DNA of 10,268 bases from Flammeovirgaceae bacterium (lineage in GTDB: Bacteria > Bacteroidota > Bacteroidia > Cytophagales > Cyclobacteriaceae). The notes below the pieces were generated by a model, which saw only the letters and a list, made by a program, of their open reading frames with translations, ran no database searches and was not told the origin of the DNA. This document shows, piece by piece, positions 5,433 to 10,268 of this stretch. The translations under genes were made by a program, and so were the position numbers. Each line of letters begins with the position of its first letter. Positions within the stretch are counted from its first letter, which is position 1. Where the stretch lies: positions 1 through 10,268 of the forward strand of contig QIDJ01000089.1 in NCBI GenBank assembly GCA_003228395.1. Direction: 5' to 3'.

Positions 5433-8294
5433 ATGAAATCGTTTTTATCCCATATTACCGATTCCATACCCGGCGATACCGTTCACGAACTGGATCAGTG
5501 GTGTTTTGTATTTCCATCCAAGCGGGCGGGTTTGTATTTTATGGAGTTACTGCAAAACCGGTTTCAGGGCAGCACGTTCTGGAGCCCCGATGTGCTGAGT
5601 GTCGAAGAGTTTGTTTACAAATTCGCCGGCCATACTCCTGGTGATGACATCTCCATGGTGTTCAGGCTCTTTGAGGTTTACCGGTCGCTGGAGCCAACAC
5701 TTACGTTCGAAAAATTTTATTCCTGGGGCCAGGTACTGCTGTCGGATTTTGATGAAATCGACCGGTACCTGGTGGATAGCAAAAAGTTGTACAAGGGGTT
5801 GAAGAGCCTGGAAGACATTGATCAGGCATTTGGTGACAATGAAGAAATGAAGAAAGCCTATCAGCGCTTTGTTCAATTGTTTGTTTCCGATATCAATACG
5901 GAATTGGCCACGCGATTTGTTAAAAACTGGGAGCGGATACACAAGGCGTATGATTTGTTTGCTGAAAAGATGGAACGGGAACAGCTGTTTTATTCCGGTA
6001 AAATATACCGGATGCTTGCTGAAGGCCTGCAGGAAAACCGGATTACAATCTCTTACAAAAAAGTAGTGTTAGCCGGGTTCAATGCCCTGTCGGCTTCCGA
6101 AGAGGTAATATTCAAGACGCTCCTGGAACAGGGTATTGGCGAAGTGTATTGGGATTGCGACCAACTGTATATGCATGACGACCGTGAAGAAGCAGGTGAT
6201 TTTCTGCGGGTATATAAAAAGAAATGGAATTTTGATAACATTCACTGGATTACAACCAACATGCTGGATCAGCCTAAAACCATTTCTATTACCGGATGCC
6301 CCCAGTTGGTTGCACAGGCGAGGTATGCAGGCCATATTCTGGAAAACAAACAACTTCCTAAAAACCGGGATACAGCATTTATTCTGGCGGACGAAAACAT
6401 GCTGATGCCCGTATTGCATGCCATACGCGCACCCGCCATCAACATCACCATGGGATACCCGGTCAGAAATACCTCGCTGTACCAATTTGTACTGGAAGTA
6501 CTGAATTTGCATGCGGAAACAAGAATGTATAAAACGGGTAAAATGTATGCGTCTTCCAGGGTACTGCGACTTCTGGAAAGTACACTTGTAAGCCCGGTGT
6601 TTATTGATATTTCAGAATCAATCACTGATTTTATCAGGGAAGAAAGATTAAAATGGGTAGCCGCAGATGAAATAGTGCAAAAATGTGACGGTCATTGGTT
6701 GAAGCATATTTTTCTGGCCAATGAATCAGTGGATTCACTGTTGAATAATGTCAATGCCTTTCTGGTAGAACTGTTTTATCATATCAAAAATTCCGGTGAG
6801 GAAAAAGACGATACCTCGCCTGAAATTATTTTTCATGGGGTCAGGCAACTGAAAAGATTTGCTGAAAATATTCAAAAACAATCATTTACCCCTGACTTTA
6901 AATTTCTGGCGCAACTTTTTGGCGAAAGTTTTCGTGGATTAAAGATCCCGTTTTCCGGAGAACCACTGGATGGGCTCCAGGTGATGGGGTTTCTCGAAAC
7001 CCGTGCACTGGACTTTAAACATGTAGTGCTCCTGGGAGTTAATGAAAACAAACTGCCACGCTCGGGATTTGGCAATTCGTACATCCCCTTTGTGGCCCGG
7101 AAAGCATTTGGGTTGCCGACGTTCGAAGAACATGAAGCGATTTATGCTTACCATTTCAAGAGGGTACTGCAGCGCGCCGAAACGATCCATATCCTTTACG
7201 ATACCGAGGTAGCCATCGATGGGTCGGGGGAAAAGAGCAGGTTTATTTTGCAGCTGATGAACAAAGTTGGCGATGGTAATCATAACCTTTCGGTCATTGA
7301 AAATAATGTAAGCATACCTTACCGTCATATGGAGACCGATGCTGCAGAACTTATTGTGCATAAATCCCCGTCCGTAATGGAAAAACTCAACCGGTATGTA
7401 CTCTCAGATGGGGAAGGTAAAATCATATCGCCCACGCGGTTGATTACCTATATTGATTGCAACATGCGCTTTTACCTGCAATATGTTGCCCGGATCCCCG
7501 AAACAGAGCTTTTATCTGATAAAATTGATAAGCGAATTTTCGGAAATATTTTACACAAGGCGGTGGAGTTTCTTTATCAGCCTTACACACAAAAAACGCT
7601 TACCACGAACGACCTGAAAGCAATTGCATCACAGGAGAATATTTCAAAAAAAGTAAAAGAAGCGCTGTTGGACCAGCAGGTAATTCATCCCAATCATGAC
7701 TTATCAGGTTCAGATATTCTGCTGGAAAGTGTATTGAAAAAATTACTAAAAAAAATAATCGATCAGGATTTGAGACGATTGCCGTTTGTTATCGGCAGTT
7801 TGGAGGAAAAGTTAAAAGGGGGAATACGGTTACCCGATGGCAGGGAAGTTACACTGGGTGGATTAGTTGACCGTATTGATTTACAGGATGCTGAAAACGG
7901 GAAAGTTCATACCATCATTGATTACAAAAGCGGCAAAGTTGAGTTTGTCGGAAGTTCCCGGCAGACAATTGATGACCCGGAGGCATATATTCAGCCTTAT
8001 TTTGAAGACGGCAGATACAAAGCCGGTTTCCAGGCTTACTACTATGTCCTGTTGTATCGAAAAAACAATCCGGACGCACAGGTAAAAGCTGCCATTTATC
8101 AATTGGCCAAACTAAGCGATGGCATGAAACTATTGCGAAAGAACAGCATCATATCCGATGATATTCTTGAAGCCTACCGCAAAAACCTTGTTGCTTTAAT
8201 TGAGGACATCCTGAATCCGGATATTCCTTTTACACAAACGAAAGATACACAAAAGTGTGTGTATTGCCCATATACAGCTATTTGTGGACGATGA
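5433..8294 (+). CDS. addB: AddB-like PD-(D/E)XK nuclease with iron-sulfur cysteines
   Basis: This 953-residue protein is the probable partner of the preceding helicase-nuclease in double-strand end resection. Its N-terminus (WCFVFPSKRAGLYF, 23-36) sits where other AddB proteins have a Walker A, but no GxxGxGKT is present, so it probably does not hydrolyse ATP. A helicase-like region around 518-545 (MGFLETRALDFKHVVLLGVNE) follows. The C-terminal nuclease has GNILHKAVE (704-712, H708), GLVDRID (810-816, D813) and IDYKSGK (829-835, D830, K832). Four cysteines, C676 (YIDCNMRFYL) and C942, C945, C951 (CVYCPYTAIC), give the CX2CX5C spacing plus a distant upstream Cys that ligates a 4Fe-4S cluster in AddB. 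It is shorter than B. subtilis AddB (about 1166). The ATG directly follows the upstream stop with no gap. Subunit naming is by analogy. Confidence 0.9.
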   Translation: MKSFLSHITDSIPGDTVHELDQWCFVFPSKRAGLYFMELLQNRFQGSTFWSPDVLSVEEFVYKFAGHTPGDDISMVFRLFEVYRSLEPTLTFEKFYSWGQVLLSDFDEIDRYLVDSKKLYKGLKSLEDIDQAFGDNEEMKKAYQRFVQLFVSDINTELATRFVKNWERIHKAYDLFAEKMEREQLFYSGKIYRMLAEGLQENRITISYKKVVLAGFNALSASEEVIFKTLLEQGIGEVYWDCDQLYMHDDREEAGDFLRVYKKKWNFDNIHWITTNMLDQPKTISITGCPQLVAQARYAGHILENKQLPKNRDTAFILADENMLMPVLHAIRAPAINITMGYPVRNTSLYQFVLEVLNLHAETRMYKTGKMYASSRVLRLLESTLVSPVFIDISESITDFIREERLKWVAADEIVQKCDGHWLKHIFLANESVDSLLNNVNAFLVELFYHIKNSGEEKDDTSPEIIFHGVRQLKRFAENIQKQSFTPDFKFLAQLFGESFRGLKIPFSGEPLDGLQVMGFLETRALDFKHVVLLGVNENKLPRSGFGNSYIPFVARKAFGLPTFEEHEAIYAYHFKRVLQRAETIHILYDTEVAIDGSGEKSRFILQLMNKVGDGNHNLSVIENNVSIPYRHMETDAAELIVHKSPSVMEKLNRYVLSDGEGKIISPTRLITYIDCNMRFYLQYVARIPETELLSDKIDKRIFGNILHKAVEFLYQPYTQKTLTTNDLKAIASQENISKKVKEALLDQQVIHPNHDLSGSDILLESVLKKLLKKIIDQDLRRLPFVIGSLEEKLKGGIRLPDGREVTLGGLVDRIDLQDAENGKVHTIIDYKSGKVEFVGSSRQTIDDPEAYIQPYFEDGRYKAGFQAYYYVLLYRKNNPDAQVKAAIYQLAKLSDGMKLLRKNSIISDDILEAYRKNLVALIEDILNPDIPFTQTKDTQKCVYCPYTAICGR

Positions 8295-8342
8295 TGATAT
8301 GGTAAGTTATGGAGGAAGTAACCGGTTCAAATTATGGATATC

Positions 8343-8373
8343 CTGATTTTTTCTTTTGAAAAAACTGATTTTT
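8343..8373. repeat. Direct repeat CTGATTTTT x2 flanking an AT palindrome
   Basis: CTGATTTTT occurs at 8343-8351 and again at 8365-8373, 22 bases apart, which is about two helical turns. Overlapping them is TTTTTTC (8347-8353) / GAAAAAA (8358-8364), a perfect 7-bp inverted repeat with a TTTT centre. It lies 49-79 bases past the addB-like stop and about 68-98 bases before the radical SAM start. It could be a regulator site or a poor terminator. The stem has one G-C pair, so it is not a strong intrinsic terminator. Confidence 0.3.
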
Positions 8374-8440
8374 ATCATAATGTCTTTACTCAATTTTCTA
8401 TAATATAACGCGCATCATCAAAACCAAATGAACATAAAAT

Positions 8441-9709
8441 ATGTACCCGGAAAAATCTAATTTATACCGGATGCCCTGGTCAATGAATGACAACCCTATT
8501 GGCTGGGTGGAGGTAACGGATGTTTGTAATATCAAATGCAAGGGCTGCTATCGTTTAATTATGGGTGAGGGGCATAAATCCCTGGATCAAATCAAGGAAG
8601 ATATACTGTTTCTTAAGAAATGGAGAAACTGTGACAATATAACCTTAGCCGGAGGAGAACCCATTCTTCATCCCGATATCATTGAAATAATTAAATTCAT
8701 TTCCGGTTTGAAATTAAAAAGCGTGATTCTGTCCAACGGCCTTGCTTTAACAGACTCCCTGCTGAATAGATTTAAAGAATCCGGATTAACCGGGATTAGT
8801 TTTCATATAGATTCGACCCAAATACGTCCCGAGTTTAATAAACAGGAAATTTCAAGTGAGCTGGATCTGAATGACCTGAGACTCAATTACGCAAAGATGC
8901 TTTACAAGTTTGGTATTTATGCGCACTTCGGAATTACGGTTACAGAAAGATCACTGGCTGAAGTTCCGTCATTTATTGAATGGGCGGTTGAGAATATGAA
9001 GATGATCAATGGAATTTCGATGATTATCTATCGGGGATTGCCTGTTGCTGAAGGAGTGGAATATTACGCTCGGGGTAAAAAGGTTGATATAAGAACGGGC
9101 AGCCTTGGTTATACCGACGAAACAGAAAAAATAGAAAAACCCCACATTAAAGCGCAGGATGTTTATGCAAAAATAAAGGATCATTTCCCTGAGTACGGTG
9201 CAAGTTCTTACCTGGGAGGCACTATTGACCATAGAACTTATAAATGGCTTATAGGAAACATTATTGTTAACGATAAGGGGAAGATGTTCGGCGCTTATGG
9301 AAAGAAAACACAGGAGATAGCCCAGACTTTTCATCATCTGTTTTATGGAACATACATTGTCTATCCAAAAAAAAGGATAGGTAAAAAAATATTTTTAATG
9401 ACATTGTTTGATAAATCGGTTCGGAAGGCATTGTATAAGTTTCTGAAGTATGTCCTCGTAAATCCTGTCAGGATATTTTATCCCATAAATGCGTTCGGGA
9501 TCGGAATTGTTCAGGCTCCGGATATTTTACCTGACGGCCGGATTGAAATGTGCGATGATTGTCCCGACATGTGTGTGCACGATGGAATGTTAGTCAATTC
9601 ATGCCGGTTGGATGAATGCAGAATATACGACAGTTTCCTGCATATTCATGTGGATAAAGAAAAACATCCGGAGACGGCCGGACAATCAGCAGATCCGGTA
9701 GAATCCTGA
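8441..9709 (+). CDS. Radical SAM protein with cysteine-rich C-terminal tail, substrate unknown
   Basis: Radical SAM enzymes use a 4Fe-4S cluster to split S-adenosylmethionine and start radical chemistry. The 422-residue product has the signature CNIKCKGC (C29, C33, C36), the SAM-binding GGEP (71-74), and later strands typical of the barrel (SVILSNG 94-100, FHIDS 121-125). About 300-350 is basic and hydrophobic (around KKRIGKKIFLMTLFDK and KFLKYVLVNPVRIFYP) and may sit against a membrane or partner. The tail holds C371, C374, C378, C388 and C393 (CX2CX3CX9CX4C), probably an auxiliary iron-sulfur site like those in SPASM-type enzymes. No precursor peptide, methyltransferase or other partner is adjacent, so the substrate cannot be inferred. 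The ATG at 8441 places the triad at a normal distance. A tiny out-of-frame frame, 8428-8460, overlaps the start. Its 5-base convergence with the next gene implies overlapping transcript ends. Confidence 0.85.
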   Translation: MYPEKSNLYRMPWSMNDNPIGWVEVTDVCNIKCKGCYRLIMGEGHKSLDQIKEDILFLKKWRNCDNITLAGGEPILHPDIIEIIKFISGLKLKSVILSNGLALTDSLLNRFKESGLTGISFHIDSTQIRPEFNKQEISSELDLNDLRLNYAKMLYKFGIYAHFGITVTERSLAEVPSFIEWAVENMKMINGISMIIYRGLPVAEGVEYYARGKKVDIRTGSLGYTDETEKIEKPHIKAQDVYAKIKDHFPEYGASSYLGGTIDHRTYKWLIGNIIVNDKGKMFGAYGKKTQEIAQTFHHLFYGTYIVYPKKRIGKKIFLMTLFDKSVRKALYKFLKYVLVNPVRIFYPINAFGIGIVQAPDILPDGRIEMCDDCPDMCVHDGMLVNSCRLDECRIYDSFLHIHVDKEKHPETAGQSADPVES

Positions 9710-9714
9710 TCCAG

Positions 9715-10164
9715 TTAATTACAGGCAATAGTAAAAGTCAACTCCCCAACCGATCCGTCAACGGGCACAAGGTAGATTGATTGGTACTGAGCTTCCGGAT
9801 GCTTCGGATCGCTGGGATTTCCGTTAAACCCGATTTGATTGCCGGTTGCGCTGGAAGATGATACGTCGGGACAGTCAGCCGGAATGTTTGATAAGTACAA
9901 TGACAATCGTTCGCCTACACGGGGCATCACGATCAGGACATTGTCATTGGCGCCAACTTCAATCCCGTCGGCGTATTCCAGGTCGCCAGTCAATCCACTG
10001 AAGGTGATCAGGTATTTGTGGTTGGCATCAATGGTGCCGGTAGTTACGGTAGTTACCCCGATCTGCCCTTTCAGCCGTTCGCCATCATCATCATTATTAC
10101 ACGACAGGTAAAAAACGAATGAAAATAATACGATTGTGATTAAAGTAGATTTACAAGCTTTCAT
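9715..10164 (-). CDS. Small predicted surface lipoprotein
   Basis: The 149-residue product begins with a lysine-containing stretch, a hydrophobic segment (about 8-20) and a lipobox-like YLSC with the modified cysteine at C22. Residues 23-28 (NNDDDG) are acidic directly after the cysteine, which matches the export signal that sends lipoproteins to the outer surface in Bacteroidota. The mature part (about 125 residues) is rich in alternating hydrophobic/polar stretches (TTVTTGTIDANHKYLITFSG; DNVLIVMP; LTFTIAC) and looks like a single all-beta, immunoglobulin-like domain. C98 and C148 could form a disulfide in the periplasm or outside. No catalytic motif is visible, so the role (binding, adhesion or structure) is unknown. 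The ATG at 10164 gives a complete signal peptide. It stands alone in the window, convergent with the radical SAM gene. Confidence 0.8.
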   Translation of the reverse strand: MKACKSTLITIVLFSFVFYLSCNNDDDGERLKGQIGVTTVTTGTIDANHKYLITFSGLTGDLEYADGIEVGANDNVLIVMPRVGERLSLYLSNIPADCPDVSSSSATGNQIGFNGNPSDPKHPEAQYQSIYLVPVDGSVGELTFTIACN

Positions 10165-10268
10165 CTTAACATATATGATTGATCGAATGTAAATATATCA
10201 AAATCAGGAATAGTAACCTTATAAAATACAGGTACCATCTTCCAGTGAAACGGTATAAAATCTGGGCA

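Noticed and set aside
8399..8404. TATAAT box upstream of the radical SAM gene
   Set aside because: It matches the proteobacterial -10 consensus, but the Bacteroidota sigma factor uses TAnnTTTG, and no paired upstream box is evident in this AT-rich stretch.
8428..8460. Ten-codon frame (MNIKYVPGKI) overlapping the radical SAM start out of frame
   Set aside because: Could be a leader peptide, but it is too short to support and shows no regulatory sequence pattern.
10219..10266. Minus-strand partial frame ending FYTVSLEDGTCIL
   Set aside because: Only about 15 codons are visible at the window edge, and two other frames are also open there, so a gene end cannot be supported.
1..10268. CRISPR arrays, tRNA or rRNA genes, transposase genes
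   Set aside because: I looked for evenly spaced repeats, cloverleaf-like arms and transposase motifs on both strands and saw none.

Overview
The window looks like chromosomal DNA from a member of the Bacteroidota. Four things point there: an MnmA carrying the long central insertion seen in that phylum, an AddAB-type helicase/nuclease pair whose second subunit has no Walker A motif, a lipoprotein with an acidic patch right after its lipidated cysteine, and A-rich rather than Shine-Dalgarno leaders. A GC-rich CCCCTCC/GGAGGGG palindrome of a kind I associate with intergenic repeats in this phylum also fits. I cannot name a genus.

Layout, left to right. Positions 2-364 (+) are the 3' end of a visibly AT-rich membrane-protein gene that begins outside the window. 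It converges on mnmA (433-1737, -), the tRNA 2-thiouridylase. A 509-base gap (1738-2246) follows with no convincing gene. It holds a perfect 7-bp dyad, a weak promoter-like pair, and a 129-bp nested inverted repeat (2090-2218) with a GC-rich core that resembles a MITE. Just after this repeat, the addA-like gene (2247-5432, +) appears to start at a TTG codon. It is followed without any gap by the addB-like gene (5433-8294, +). A 146-base AT-rich spacer leads to a radical SAM gene of unknown substrate (8441-9709, +). This converges, with only 5 bases between stop codons, on a small predicted surface lipoprotein (9715-10164, -). The last 104 bases hold the lipoprotein's upstream region.

How the genes work together. 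The two adjacent helicase/nuclease genes almost certainly encode one complex that resects double-strand DNA ends for recombination: a helicase-nuclease subunit plus an iron-sulfur nuclease subunit. MnmA is an independent housekeeping tRNA-modification gene. The radical SAM and lipoprotein genes have no visible link to repair or to each other beyond position. I do not see a convincing new multi-gene system. The items most worth a second look are the MITE-like element at the addA start, the cysteine-rich tail of the radical SAM protein, and the truncated AT-rich membrane-protein gene at the left edge.
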